A stretch of DNA of 64,000 bases from Actinomyces wuliandei (GCF_004010955.1 NZ_CP025227.1:1550001-1614000); one strand, 5' to 3'; positions 1-9,235 are shown, numbered from the stretch's first letter. The notes: generated by a model not told the origin, from the letters alone. Numbers and translations are program-made.

Positions 1-59
1 ACCGGTGGATTCTGTGCCCGGGGTAGACTGGCGACAGTCTATCCCCACTGCTGCCCCCG

Positions 60-75
60 ACCGGTGCGCACCGGT
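60..75. promoter_or_regulatory. 16-bp perfect palindrome upstream of the antiporter gene
   Basis: The sequence ACCGGTGCGCACCGGT is identical to its own reverse complement and ends 39 nt before the likely antiporter start. A second, imperfect inverted repeat (GGGTAGACT...AGTCTATCC) lies at 21-45. A dimeric repressor site is a reasonable inference, but no regulator is visible inside the window. Confidence 0.4.
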
Positions 76-114
76 GCTGAGACATGAGACAGGTGCGGGA
101 CCAGGAAGGTGATC

Positions 115-1722
115 GTGACCCCAGAGCTGTCTATTGTTCCTGCCGTCTACCTGCTTGCCGTCGTCCTCCTGGGATTTACGGCAACCCTCCTGCGCCTGCC
201 GCCGCTGGTCGGGTTCCTGGCCGCCGGGTTCGTGCTGGGCGCCTCAGGCATACCCCACCTGGAGGCCGTCGAGGTGCTCGGAGACGTAGGGGTGGCGGTC
301 CTGCTGTTCATGATCGGCCTGAAGGTGGACCTGCGTAGCCTGGCCAGGCGGGAGGTAGTCAGCACCGCCGTGGTCACGATCCTGGTCCTGTCCCTCCTGG
401 GCACCGCGCTCGTCTCCGGCCTGGTCCTCCTGGGGCTGCAGGTCGGGGCGGTCACCCCCGCCGGTGTTGTTGTCCTCGGTTTCGCCCTGTCCTTCTCCTC
501 CACGGTCGTAGTCGTCAAGCTTCTTGAGGACCGCGACGACCTCGGGTCCCTCTACGGCCGTATCGCCATCGGCGTGCTTGTCGTCCAGGACATTGCCGCA
601 GTCGTGTACATGACGGTGGCCTCGGGACAGCGGCCCTCGCCCTGGGCGCTGGGCCTGGTGCTGCTGTGGCCGACGTCGCGGCTCCTGGGCAGGGTACTCG
701 ACCGCATCGACCACCGTGAGATGCGTGCGCTCTTCGGCATCTCCATGGCTCTTCTTCCGGGGTACCTGCTCTTCTCCATCCTGGGTGTCGATGGCGACCT
801 CGGGGCGCTGGTCATGGGGGTGCTCCTCGCCTCCCACCCTGCGGCCAAGGAGCTCTCCAGCGCCCTGTTCACCATCAAGGAGCTCCTCCTGGTGGGATTT
901 TTCCTGTCCATCGGCATGGAGGGCCTGCCCGGCCCAGGCGCTGTCCTCCTGGCCTGCGCCCTCCTGCTGCTCATGCCGGTCAGGGCCATGGTCTACACTG
1001 CGGTCGTGCGCCTGGAGCGAATGCGCCGACGCACTGCCGTGGTCACCGGCCTGGCCATGACCGCTTACTCCGAGTTCGCCCTCATTGTTGTGGCCGTTGC
1101 CGTGGACCACGCCCTCCTGGGTGAGGAGTGGACGGCTGCCGTCAGCCTGGCACTGGCGCTGTCCTTCGTCGTCTCAGGAGTCGTCAACCACAACCCGGCC
1201 AGGCTGGTGCGCTGGATGACCGAGGCCCTGCCCCACCGGCCGCACACCTTCCTCCACCCCTCAGAGCGCCCGCTGGACCTCACCGGTGTGCGTACCGTCA
1301 TTTTCGGAATGGGTCGTGTGGGTCGGGCCACCTACGCGCGTCTGGCCCAGGACGGCCAGGTCGGCGTGCTCGGTATCGACAACGACGCCACCAAGGTCGC
1401 CGGACTGTCCGCCCAGGGCCTCAACGTCCTGGAGGCCGACGCCACCGACCAGGACTTCTGGGACAAGCTTGACGCGGTCCACGCCTCCACAGCGGTGCTG
1501 GCCATGCCGGAGCCGGGTGCCAACCTGCACGTCCTGGACTGGCTGGAGCGGTCCAGCTTCGAGGGCCAGGTGCTGGCGGTCGCTGGCTACGACGACGAGG
1601 CCGACGCCATGCGTCGGCGTGGTGTGGACAGTGTCGTCAACATCTACGACGGCCTGGGCACGGCCCTGGCCGAGGCGGTCGAGTCCGTGGAGACGGTCGG
1701 TCCGGAGGACCGTCCGTCATGA
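115..1722 (+). CDS. CPA2-family cation/proton antiporter with TrkA-N domain (KefB/KefC-like)
   Basis: Predicted inner-membrane monovalent cation:proton antiporter. Residues 1 to about 370 are a run of hydrophobic helices typical of the Na+/H+ exchanger fold. Residues from about 385 form a cytoplasmic TrkA-N (RCK) nucleotide-binding domain with the Rossmann motif GMGRVG and an acidic residue after the second strand (GIDND). GTG at 115 is chosen because AGGAAGG lies 5 nt upstream; GTG at 109 overlaps that site. The stop overlaps the start of a decayed paralogue (ATGA), so the two were once a coupled pair. K+ or Na+ specificity cannot be read from the sequence. Confidence 0.85.
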   Translation: MTPELSIVPAVYLLAVVLLGFTATLLRLPPLVGFLAAGFVLGASGIPHLEAVEVLGDVGVAVLLFMIGLKVDLRSLARREVVSTAVVTILVLSLLGTALVSGLVLLGLQVGAVTPAGVVVLGFALSFSSTVVVVKLLEDRDDLGSLYGRIAIGVLVVQDIAAVVYMTVASGQRPSPWALGLVLLWPTSRLLGRVLDRIDHREMRALFGISMALLPGYLLFSILGVDGDLGALVMGVLLASHPAAKELSSALFTIKELLLVGFFLSIGMEGLPGPGAVLLACALLLLMPVRAMVYTAVVRLERMRRRTAVVTGLAMTAYSEFALIVVAVAVDHALLGEEWTAAVSLALALSFVVSGVVNHNPARLVRWMTEALPHRPHTFLHPSERPLDLTGVRTVIFGMGRVGRATYARLAQDGQVGVLGIDNDATKVAGLSAQGLNVLEADATDQDFWDKLDAVHASTAVLAMPEPGANLHVLDWLERSSFEGQVLAVAGYDDEADAMRRRGVDSVVNIYDGLGTALAEAVESVETVGPEDRPS

Positions 1723-2688
1723 CCGTCGCCATCTACCTCATAGTCGTCGTGGCCCTGGGACTTGTTGCTGCGGTGCCCAAACTGCCACCCCTAGTGGGAT
1801 TCATCACTGCAGGATTCGTCCTGGGCACTGCGGAGGCACCCACGCTGCCCTAGGTCGGGACCGTCGGAGACCTGGGACCTCCCTCCTGCTGTTCTCCATC
1901 GGCCTCGACCTGGACCCCAGGACCCTAGGCCGCAAGGTCATCACCACCACCGCAGCACGGTGCTCACCGGCCTGGCGGTGGCCTTCTACTCGAAGCTGGC
2001 CCTCATGGTCACCTCCACGGGTGTCTCCCAGGGCCTGCTGGGCCAGGAGTGGCTTCAGAGCGTGTCCCTAGCGGTCGCGCTGTCCTCTGTCGTCGCCTCA
2101 GTGGTCAACAAGCGGGCACGCGGGACAGTCCACCGCCTCTCCCACGCGATGCCCGACCACGCGCCCGACGCCCTGCACCCCTCGGAGGTCCCAGTGGAGG
2201 CCGAGGAGGTGGACACCGTGGTCTTCGGTATGGGCCGTGTGGGACTGGTGACCTACCAGCAGCTCATTGAGGACCTGCCAGCACAACCCGACGGCGCCGT
2301 CCCGCCCGTGCTGGGCGTGGACAACGACGCGGACAAGGTGGAGCACCTGGTGTCCTTGGGGCTCAACGTCATTGAGGGCGACGCGACAGACACTGACTTC
2401 TGGGAGCGCCTCGGGGCAGGGCACGTGCGCACCGCTGTCCTGGCTATGCCCGAGCCAGGGGCGAGCCTGACCGTGCTCGACTGGATCGACCACCACGAGT
2501 TCGCGGGAGAGGTCCTAGCCGTGGCCCGCTACAGGGATGAGGCCCGGGAAATGAAGGAACGCGGCGTGGACGTCGTCATCAACATCTACGAAGGCGTCGG
2601 CAAGGCGCTGGCGCACGCCGCAGAGGACCGCTGGCCCAGCACTTCTAGCACCCCGGAGCCGGTGGTAGGGCGCGTGCCATGCCGCTGA
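1719..2688 (+). pseudogene. Decayed second CPA2 antiporter, core deleted
   Basis: The reading frame starts at the ATGA overlap at 1719 and encodes an N-terminus parallel to the upstream antiporter, with an in-frame TAG at 1851. Recognisable sequence continues in another frame (LLFSIGLDLDPRTLGRKV, about 1890-1945). It then jumps near 1950 to a third frame, open to 2688, that matches the last transmembrane segment (LTGLAVAFYSKLALM) and a complete TrkA-N domain (GMGRVG). Compared with the intact copy, about residues 84-308 are missing. The deletion joint falls where the intact gene carries two similar short sequences (361-376 and 1031-1046). The C-terminal domain could still be translated alone, but no convincing ribosome site precedes it. 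Confidence 0.85.
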
Positions 2689-2763
2689 CCCAGCACCCGG
2701 GATGAGGCAGGCTCACGGTGGGGCACGTCCGTCGGCTGCCGCCGGGAGTGGTCACGGGGCGTG

Positions 2764-4503
2764 TCAGCACAGGTCTTTGAGCAGCGCCCTCAGCTCCTCC
2801 CAGCGGGCGCGCTCCTGGTGCAGCGGCCGTAGGAGCCGCTCCCGGACCACGGAGTCAGTGGCCTCGCGCAGCCGCGCGAGGACTCTGTGCCCGCGCCGTC
2901 GGGCCTGCCACGAGGCTACGAGCCCAGCCAGCAGGGCCAGCAGCACCCCCAGTCCCAGACCACCCAGCAGCAGGACGACGGGCCAGGGCACCTGCCCCCA
3001 GCGGGGCGGGTCAAGAACCACGGGCAGGTTGCTCTCAGCAAGGTGGACAACCACCAGCCACAGGCCCCCGACCAGAGCAGCAGAACCCAGCAGCCGCTGG
3101 AGCACCCCAGCCAGGGACCACCAGAAGGGCGGGCGGCGCTGCTCCAGGTCGGTGGAGGCCACCGCCTGGTCCAAGGCGGGGGCAAGCGTTGCCGCCCTCT
3201 GGTCACTGCGCCCGACGATGTCAGCCGCCACGTCCCCGGGCAGGGCGGCACAGGAGGCGAGGCACCAGGAGTGCGCGGTGGTCTGCAGTGCGGCCAGCGC
3301 GGCAGGTCCTGCCTGAGGCAGGGACGTGCGCGGCACAGGTAGGGCGATCTGCCCTGCCCGAGGAGTAGCGGTAGTGCTGGCAGTAGCGACAGACCCGGAG
3401 GAGGTACCAGGCCGGACAGCGATCTTCCCCAGGTGCAGCGCTGTCAGTGGGTCACGACGTAGCCGCTCCAGCCAGCCCAGGGGCGGCCACCCCGCCTTGG
3501 CGCGAGCCTGGTGCACATAGGAGCCCCGGACCGCCTCGGCCACAGCGTCCGCGCCAGCAGCCCCGGCTGCCGCCTGGAACAGGGCGGCCTCGGCCCTCCT
3601 CTGCCGTCTGCTCGCGTCATCCCCAGAACCGCCTAAGCCACCAGTACCGCCCGTCTCGGTGCTCTCGCTGCCAAACAGGCGGTCACGGAGCCTGGCTGCC
3701 AGGGCTCGTGTGTCAGCAGCCAGACGCTGGGTCGCCGCAGTGTGCCCGGCCGCCGCCTGCCGCACCCAGGTACCCAGTGCCTCGGCACCCGCACCGGTGA
3801 GCGCGCTGAGCGGGAGCACCTCGGCACCGTCCAGGCCCTCCTGGTCGAGCAGACGGCGCAGGTCAGCCAGGACCAGATCGACAGACCGGGCGTCCAGCCG
3901 GTCCACCTGGTTGAGGACGACCAGCATGACCTCGGCGTGGGCCGCCATCGGAGCCAGGAAGTCGTGGTGGATAACCCCGTCGGCGTACTTCTGCGGGTCC
4001 AGGACCCACACCAGCACGTCAACCATGCCCGCTAGTCGCTCAGCGACACGACGGTGAGCCGGCTCGTCAGAGTCGACGTCGGGCAGGTCCAGCAGCGCGG
4101 TGTGCGGACCCAGCCTGTCGGCAGCCTCCCTGGACACCTGGACACGCTGCCCCACACCCAGCCAGTCCATGAGCGCCATGATCTCCTCCGACCGTGCCGC
4201 GCCGACCCCCTGGGCGGGCAGGAGGGCAAGAGGCTCAGTGGTCGTGGGCCTGGTCACTGCCGTCGGGGCGACCGTGGCTCCCGCCAGGGCGTTGAGGACG
4301 CAGGACTTGCCGGAGCCAGTGGGACCCACGAGGGCGACGACAGTGGTCTCGGCTGCCAGACGGCGGCGCTGGTCTACGCGCTCCAGCAGCGCGCGGACCT
4401 CGGCCGTCTCTGCCTCCAGCCCCAGCTCCTGACTCAGGACAGCCACACGTTCCAGTCCTGCCAGCGCGGTGTCCAGACTGCCTGTTCTCACAGAGACGCT
4501 CAT
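2764..4503 (-). CDS. YfjP/dynamin-like membrane GTPase, second of a pair
   Basis: A 579-residue predicted P-loop GTPase of the YfjP/dynamin-like class. G1 is GPTGSGKS at residues 60-67. The switch region carries DLPDVDSDE in place of a classical DxxG. G4 is NQVD near residue 197. Two strongly hydrophobic segments near residues 470-530 predict a membrane hairpin, followed by an arginine-rich and then helical tail. The start overlaps the stop of the upstream GTPase gene by 4 bp (ATGA), so translation is probably coupled and the products may form a hetero-oligomer. Paired dynamin-like proteins in actinobacteria (for example Streptomyces DynA/DynB) act at membranes during division; the same role here is inference. 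Confidence 0.75.
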   Translation of the reverse strand: MSVSVRTGSLDTALAGLERVAVLSQELGLEAETAEVRALLERVDQRRRLAAETTVVALVGPTGSGKSCVLNALAGATVAPTAVTRPTTTEPLALLPAQGVGAARSEEIMALMDWLGVGQRVQVSREAADRLGPHTALLDLPDVDSDEPAHRRVAERLAGMVDVLVWVLDPQKYADGVIHHDFLAPMAAHAEVMLVVLNQVDRLDARSVDLVLADLRRLLDQEGLDGAEVLPLSALTGAGAEALGTWVRQAAAGHTAATQRLAADTRALAARLRDRLFGSESTETGGTGGLGGSGDDASRRQRRAEAALFQAAAGAAGADAVAEAVRGSYVHQARAKAGWPPLGWLERLRRDPLTALHLGKIAVRPGTSSGSVATASTTATPRAGQIALPVPRTSLPQAGPAALAALQTTAHSWCLASCAALPGDVAADIVGRSDQRAATLAPALDQAVASTDLEQRRPPFWWSLAGVLQRLLGSAALVGGLWLVVVHLAESNLPVVLDPPRWGQVPWPVVLLLGGLGLGVLLALLAGLVASWQARRRGHRVLARLREATDSVVRERLLRPLHQERARWEELRALLKDLC

Positions 4504-6410
4504 GCCTGCTCCCGGTTCTTGACGTCACAGGGCGCGGTAGAGCCGCCCCGGTCCTCCCCGCAATCACGACCACAGGCATCACCCTCGTCATCATCCTCAT
4601 CACTGACTGCCCCGTCTCCACCATCCGGCGTTATGGTCACGTCGCCTCCTCCACGGCCTCCCAGCAGGAGGGTGGCACCGGCACGGCAGGCCTCGACCTG
4701 GTCTCGCAGCCGACCGCTGCCAGGGCGCGGAGGTACCAGGACCTCGGTGAAGGCCCGCTCCCGGGCACTCAGCAATTCCCTGCAGTGCCGGGTCAGGTCG
4801 GCACGAGCCCGTACCGTCATGGTCCGCAGGGCCTGGTCGCCAAAGACGGCCTCCAGGAGGCGCTGGGCCACCAGGGCTGTTCCCCCGGCAATACCCACCT
4901 CCGCCCCGGTGAGCCCACCGGTGTGGGCCAGGACCACGATCATGAGTGCCACACCGACACCGTTGACCCCCAAAGAGACCAGCCGGGCCGTGACACGGCG
5001 GTCGGCCCCCTCTGAGCGCACCAGCGCCAGGACGTCACCCTGCCACTGGCGAACCACCTCTGCCACGCGCAGCTCCAGGTCCTCCTCCGTCTCCAACCGC
5101 TCCAGGGCACGGACACGCTGGGAGGAGGCACAGCCCTGCCTGAGCCAGTCCTGCTCGACCTCCAGGGCTGCACGTCGGCTCTCGGCGACGAGAAGGGTCG
5201 TCAGGGAGAACTCAACAGCCTCCTCAACCCGGTCTGCCGCTGCGGGCCGCCCGCGCAGCAGGGCGGAGACTCGGTCCCGCAGGCGCCCCACCCTCCCCTC
5301 CAGGGACCGCAGGAGGTCACCGGTACCAACAAGGTCCTGCCAGCGGGCCAGGACCTCCCCACGCAGCATCGACCCGTCCGCCGTGATCTGGTCCACCCGC
5401 TCCAGGGCCTCACGGTGGCGCACGACAGCCGCTTGGGCGAGGACGTCGTGCTGACGCTCCTGGGCCGCCAGGTGCACGCGCAGCCGGTCGCACTCCCCCA
5501 GGGCATGGTCCAGGGCACCCACGACGGTCCTGCGAGCCAGGCTCCTCCTGGCCTGCTCGTCGGCTGCGAGTGCCTCCAGCCAGCGGTGCACCGGCAGCAC
5601 CACCTCACAGGGCAGGAGGCCCTCGGCGTCCCTGGCCGTCTCGGGGATGCTGAAGATGGGAGAGCCTCCCAGCCCTGCCGCATCCAGCCAGTGCCGCAGG
5701 TCCGTCTCCACCTGCTCACCAGCCCCGGACGGGACCCGGTCGAGCACGACAGCGGCCGTGATCTGCCGGACAGCCGCCTCACGCAGGTGCTCCCAGGGGA
5801 CAGCGTCGGCGTAGCGAGAGGCGGTGGTGACAAAGACCCACAAGTCGGCGGCGGCCAGGAGCGTAGCGGCAAGGTCCCGGTTGTCCTCAAGCAGGGAGTC
5901 CACGTCCGGTGCGTCCACCAGCGCCAGCCCCGGGGGCACAGCCACGCAGGAACGCAGCTCCAGCTCACGGGGCGTGTGCCCGCCAGGCGGACTGGCAGGA
6001 GCGTACGGATCGACCCGCAGCCGGGCCAGGGAGCCTAGGACACGCCCGTCCTCGAACCACGCGGCGTCGTCCGGGGCATGCAGGAGCATGGGGCGGCGTG
6101 TCGTGGGACGGATGGGTGAGGAGGCGGCGACTGGCTGACGCACCAGGGAGGACACCAGCGTGGACTTGCCGGCACCTGTCGAGCCGCCGACGACAGCCAG
6201 GAGTGGGGCGTCGGCACTGTCCAGGCGGGGCAGGACGTAGTCACCGAGCTGGTCACGGACCCGGTCGCGACGTCTGAGGGCCTCACCTGCGCCACCCAGG
6301 TCATAGGGCAGGTAGAGTCCGGCCAGCTCTTCCCGCAGGCTGGAGACCGCCTCCCTCGCCTGCTGGACCACACCCTCCGTGAGCGCCCTCGGGGCAGCGT
6401 CACTGGACAC
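4500..6410 (-). CDS. Dynamin-like membrane GTPase, first of a pair
   Basis: A 636-residue P-loop GTPase with G1 motif GGSTGAGKST at about residues 75-84. A following RPTTRRP stretch suits the threonine-containing G2 switch, and DAPDVDS stands at the G3 position. A long helical middle region precedes a hydrophobic pair near residues 510-555 (LGVNGVGVALMIVVLAHTGG onward), giving the layout of a membrane-anchored dynamin-like protein. The C-terminus is acidic and low-complexity. It lies 6 bp after hisS on the same strand and overlaps the next GTPase by 4 bp. The family is clear; the cellular process (membrane remodelling, septation or stress) cannot be decided from sequence. Confidence 0.75.
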   Translation of the reverse strand: MSSDAAPRALTEGVVQQAREAVSSLREELAGLYLPYDLGGAGEALRRRDRVRDQLGDYVLPRLDSADAPLLAVVGGSTGAGKSTLVSSLVRQPVAASSPIRPTTRRPMLLHAPDDAAWFEDGRVLGSLARLRVDPYAPASPPGGHTPRELELRSCVAVPPGLALVDAPDVDSLLEDNRDLAATLLAAADLWVFVTTASRYADAVPWEHLREAAVRQITAAVVLDRVPSGAGEQVETDLRHWLDAAGLGGSPIFSIPETARDAEGLLPCEVVLPVHRWLEALAADEQARRSLARRTVVGALDHALGECDRLRVHLAAQERQHDVLAQAAVVRHREALERVDQITADGSMLRGEVLARWQDLVGTGDLLRSLEGRVGRLRDRVSALLRGRPAAADRVEEAVEFSLTTLLVAESRRAALEVEQDWLRQGCASSQRVRALERLETEEDLELRVAEVVRQWQGDVLALVRSEGADRRVTARLVSLGVNGVGVALMIVVLAHTGGLTGAEVGIAGGTALVAQRLLEAVFGDQALRTMTVRARADLTRHCRELLSARERAFTEVLVPPRPGSGRLRDQVEACRAGATLLLGGRGGGDVTITPDGGDGAVSDEDDDEGDACGRDCGEDRGGSTAPCDVKNREQA

Positions 6411-6416
6411 CAGACC

Positions 6417-7901
6417 TCACCACCTGGAGCCCGTGTAGTACCCGTCCTGCGGCACCGTGGCACGCACCCGGGGACGCAGGTCCTCCTCGGGGGGAGTCCA
6501 GGTGCGCGCGTCAGCCTGGGCCTGTTCCCCGCTGCGGATGTCCTTGACCGAGTCGGGGCTGCCTGGGTCGCGAGCACCGTCCCCCCCTGGGGGGGCGTCG
6601 GCGCTGCCGACCCGGTTACCTGTGGCCCCGCTAGCCGGGAACCAGACGAACGGGATGCCGCGCCTGTCAGCGAAGCGGATCTGCTTGCCGAACCGAGCCG
6701 CCGAGGGCGACACGTCGGCGCTGATGCCGCGCGCCCGCAGGATGTCAGCAATCTCCTCGGAGCGGGCGCGGTGTTCCTCGTCGGTGACAGCCACCAGCAC
6801 ACAGGTGGGCACGGGTCGGCTGACCTCCAGCAGGCCGGCGGAGACGACACGGGACAGCATGCGGGACAGGCCGATGGAGATACCTACCCCGGGGTAGGTC
6901 CGCCCCGAGCCAGCGGCCAGGGAGTCGTAGCGCCCGCCGGAGCACACCGACCCGAGGTCCTCATGCCCCTCCATGAAGGACTCGTAGACGGTGCCGGTGT
7001 AGTAGTCCAGGCCGCGGGCGATCCGCAGGTCAGCCAGGAGCGCTCCCGGACGCCGACGCCCGGCCGACTCCAGGACGGCGGCGAGCTCGCCTAGCCCCTC
7101 CTGGAGAAGCTCGGTGGGCTGGGCACCCCCCAGGGCCCGGTGGACCTGGTCGGAGACGTCGCGGGGGTCGGTACCGGTGACACGGGCCAGCGCCAGGGCA
7201 CGCTGGGCCTGCTGTGGCGTGGTGCCGACGACGTCCACGAGCTCGACAGCCACCGCCTGCTCCCCGATCTTGTCCAGCTTGTCGACCACGCGCAGGACCT
7301 CGACGACCTGGTCCTGGCTGATGCCCACAGCCTGGTAGAAGCCCTGGGCCACCTTCCGGTTGGACACGTGGATGGTCACCCGGGGCACCGGCAGGGCGGC
7401 GAGCGCCTCGTGCATGACCAGCGGCAGCTCGGCGTCGTAGTGCAGCGGCAGGGTGCCGTCCGCGACGACGTCGATGTCGGCCTGGACGAACTCCCTGAAG
7501 CGCCCCTCCTGGGGCCTCTCACCACGCCAGACCTTCTGCACCTGGTAGCGCTTGAAGGGGAAGGTCAACGCCCCCGCGTTGTCCACCACGTAGCGGGCGA
7601 AGGGGACGGTGAGGTCGAAGTGGAGCCCGAGCTGGTGGCGGGGGTCGGTGCCCTCACCGGGCTGGACGGGCCCGGCCTGAAGGCGGGAGAGGAGGTACAC
7701 TTCTTTGGAGGTCTCGCCCTTCATCGTCAGGGCTGACAGGGGCTCAACGGCCCGCGTCTCGATACCGGTGAAGCCGTGGAGCTCGAAGGTGGTGCGCAAC
7801 GTGTCCAGGAAGGACTGCTCCACGAGGCGGCCCGCCGGGAGCCACTCGGGAAAGCCGGAGAGAGAGGATACTGCCTGTTGCACCTGAGCCATAGGGCGCA
7901 T
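6417..7901 (-). CDS. hisS: Histidyl-tRNA synthetase
   Basis: Class II aminoacyl-tRNA synthetase that charges tRNA-His in the cytoplasm. The N-terminus (LSGFPEWLP), the GRYDSL segment and the motif 3 region GVGISIGLSR are typical of HisRS, and the C-terminal anticodon-binding domain ends in the usual VKDIRSGEQ context. Between IPFVWFP and VKDIRSGEQ there is an extra low-complexity stretch of about 20-25 residues, encoded partly by a C7 run and a G7 run at 6581-6595. ATG at 7901 and 7892 are both possible starts, and neither has a good ribosome site. The MBL hydrolase gene lies just upstream, as in many actinobacteria. Confidence 0.95.
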   Translation of the reverse strand: MRPMAQVQQAVSSLSGFPEWLPAGRLVEQSFLDTLRTTFELHGFTGIETRAVEPLSALTMKGETSKEVYLLSRLQAGPVQPGEGTDPRHQLGLHFDLTVPFARYVVDNAGALTFPFKRYQVQKVWRGERPQEGRFREFVQADIDVVADGTLPLHYDAELPLVMHEALAALPVPRVTIHVSNRKVAQGFYQAVGISQDQVVEVLRVVDKLDKIGEQAVAVELVDVVGTTPQQAQRALALARVTGTDPRDVSDQVHRALGGAQPTELLQEGLGELAAVLESAGRRRPGALLADLRIARGLDYYTGTVYESFMEGHEDLGSVCSGGRYDSLAAGSGRTYPGVGISIGLSRMLSRVVSAGLLEVSRPVPTCVLVAVTDEEHRARSEEIADILRARGISADVSPSAARFGKQIRFADRRGIPFVWFPASGATGNRVGSADAPPGGDGARDPGSPDSVKDIRSGEQAQADARTWTPPEEDLRPRVRATVPQDGYYTGSRW

Positions 7902-7976
7902 TGTGTCATGGCGTCCTGCCAGGAGGCCGCCAGAGGAGGTGCCATGCACAGAGGCATGATGACAGTCATCGCCTGG

Positions 7977-8831
7977 TCACCGTCCGGTCTCGCCGCCGCG
8001 GACCCTGGCATCGGCCAGGTAGGGGTTAGCGTGCAGCTCGTGGGCCATGGTGGTGGCCGCGCCGTGCCCGGGCAGGATGAGCGTGCCCGGGGACACCGCG
8101 GTGGCCAGCAGGCGCAGGGTGGCCAGCATCTGGTACTGGTCCCCACCCGGGAGGTCCGTACGCCCCACCGAGCCTTTGAAGATGACATCCCCGCCCAGGG
8201 CGACCAGGTGGTTGCGGGGCTGGTGGCCCTGCACGGGTGCCTTGTCAACGACCTCAGTGACCTCGGCAACGTCGGCAACCTCGGCCTCGTGCAGCAGCGG
8301 GTTGTCGCCCAGGACGGCGTTGAGGAAGAACATCGCCGAGCCCTCGGTGTGGCCCGGCGCGGGCACAGCCTGGACGGCGACGCCAGGGACGGGCTCGACA
8401 GCCTGGGAGTAACCCTCCTCAGGGAAGGGGCGCAGGTCCGTTGGCCGTACCCAGGGGGTGCCCGCCATGTCGGCGAAGCCCACGCCCCGGGAGCGGATAC
8501 CGGTGGTGGTATCAGGGTCCTCCATACGGTACAGGTCCGGCTGGGGGAGGTAGACAGGGACGTCCACGGCGTCGTCACAGGCGAGCAGGCCCCGGGCGTG
8601 GGCGGTGGCGACCAGGGCGCTGGTGTCCCACACGTGGTCGGCGTGGCCGTGGGTGAGCAGCACCGCGCCCAGGGTGAGCCGGTGGACGCGCAGGAGGGCC
8701 AGCGCCCCGGCAGCAGCCCCCGCGCCGGGGTCCACGACCAGAGCGGGCGTGCCTGGGGCGGGGGCCAGGACGTAGCAACTGGCGGCAAAGACGGGGGCGA
8801 CGGTGCGCTCAATGATCATGGGCACAGGCAT
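7977..8831 (-). CDS. MBL-fold metallo-hydrolase (glyoxalase II-like)
   Basis: A 284-residue metallo-beta-lactamase-fold hydrolase. The metal-binding motif THGHADH lies at residues 60-66, with further ligands in PAPGHTEGS (near 163) and LPGHG (near 255). These are the hallmarks of the glyoxalase II/thiolesterase-like branch. Such a gene beside hisS and rel is a conserved actinobacterial arrangement, but the substrate is unknown. A box TAGTCT ends 6 nt before the ATG, so transcription may start at or next to the start codon. Confidence 0.85.
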   Translation of the reverse strand: MPVPMIIERTVAPVFAASCYVLAPAPGTPALVVDPGAGAAAGALALLRVHRLTLGAVLLTHGHADHVWDTSALVATAHARGLLACDDAVDVPVYLPQPDLYRMEDPDTTTGIRSRGVGFADMAGTPWVRPTDLRPFPEEGYSQAVEPVPGVAVQAVPAPGHTEGSAMFFLNAVLGDNPLLHEAEVADVAEVTEVVDKAPVQGHQPRNHLVALGGDVIFKGSVGRTDLPGGDQYQMLATLRLLATAVSPGTLILPGHGAATTMAHELHANPYLADARVRGGETGR

Positions 8832-8837
8832 AGACCC

Positions 8838-8843
8838 AGACTA
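8838..8843 (-). promoter_or_regulatory. Candidate -10 box (TAGTCT) of the MBL hydrolase gene
   Basis: On the minus strand TAGTCT stands 6 nt before the start codon at 8831, the spacing expected for a leaderless mRNA. No clear -35 hexamer was seen. Confidence 0.4.
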
Positions 8844-8899
8844 CGCGCGCCCGCCTTCCCCACGCCCTCCCCACCCCGGGGCGGGACGGGAGCAGGGGG

Positions 8900-9235
8900 T
8901 CAGTCGACAACGTTGAGGGCCGTCAGCGCCTCCAGCCTGGCGTAGGTCCCGGGGTGCTCGTAGGCGGTGGGCAGAGGACGGTCGGGGTACTCGTAGAGAC
9001 CGGTGAGCAGCGGCGTGTAGGCCCACAGGTCGAGCCCGTTCCTGACGGCGAAGTCCTTGCTCCCGATAGTCATCATGCCGTGCGGGTGGTTCTCCCCCTC
9101 GACCTCGACGTCTGGCCTGTGGCGGAGGTAGGACTCCCGCAGCTGGAGCGCGGTGAACGCGGCAGCGACGAGGGGGCGGGCGGCCCGGGCAGTGCTGGTG
9201 GCCCCGGCGACGACAGCGGTGAGGGTGCCGGTGGC
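8900..9235 (-). pseudogene. Aldo/keto reductase fragment
   Basis: The translation from about 9157 to the stop at 8900 reads like the middle of an aldo/keto reductase barrel. It has a TALQLRESYLRHRPD strand, a VEGENHPHGM stretch, then LDLWAYTPLLTGLYEYPDRP and AYEHPGTYARLEAL, as in actinobacterial AKRs. The N-terminal half with the catalytic Asp-Tyr-Lys-His residues is absent, and the chain stops just after RLEALTAL, so the NADPH-binding end is also missing. Upstream the frame dissolves into low-complexity sequence. The fragment is non-functional as an enzyme. It sits in a scar between the MBL hydrolase and the toxin relic. Confidence 0.65.
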
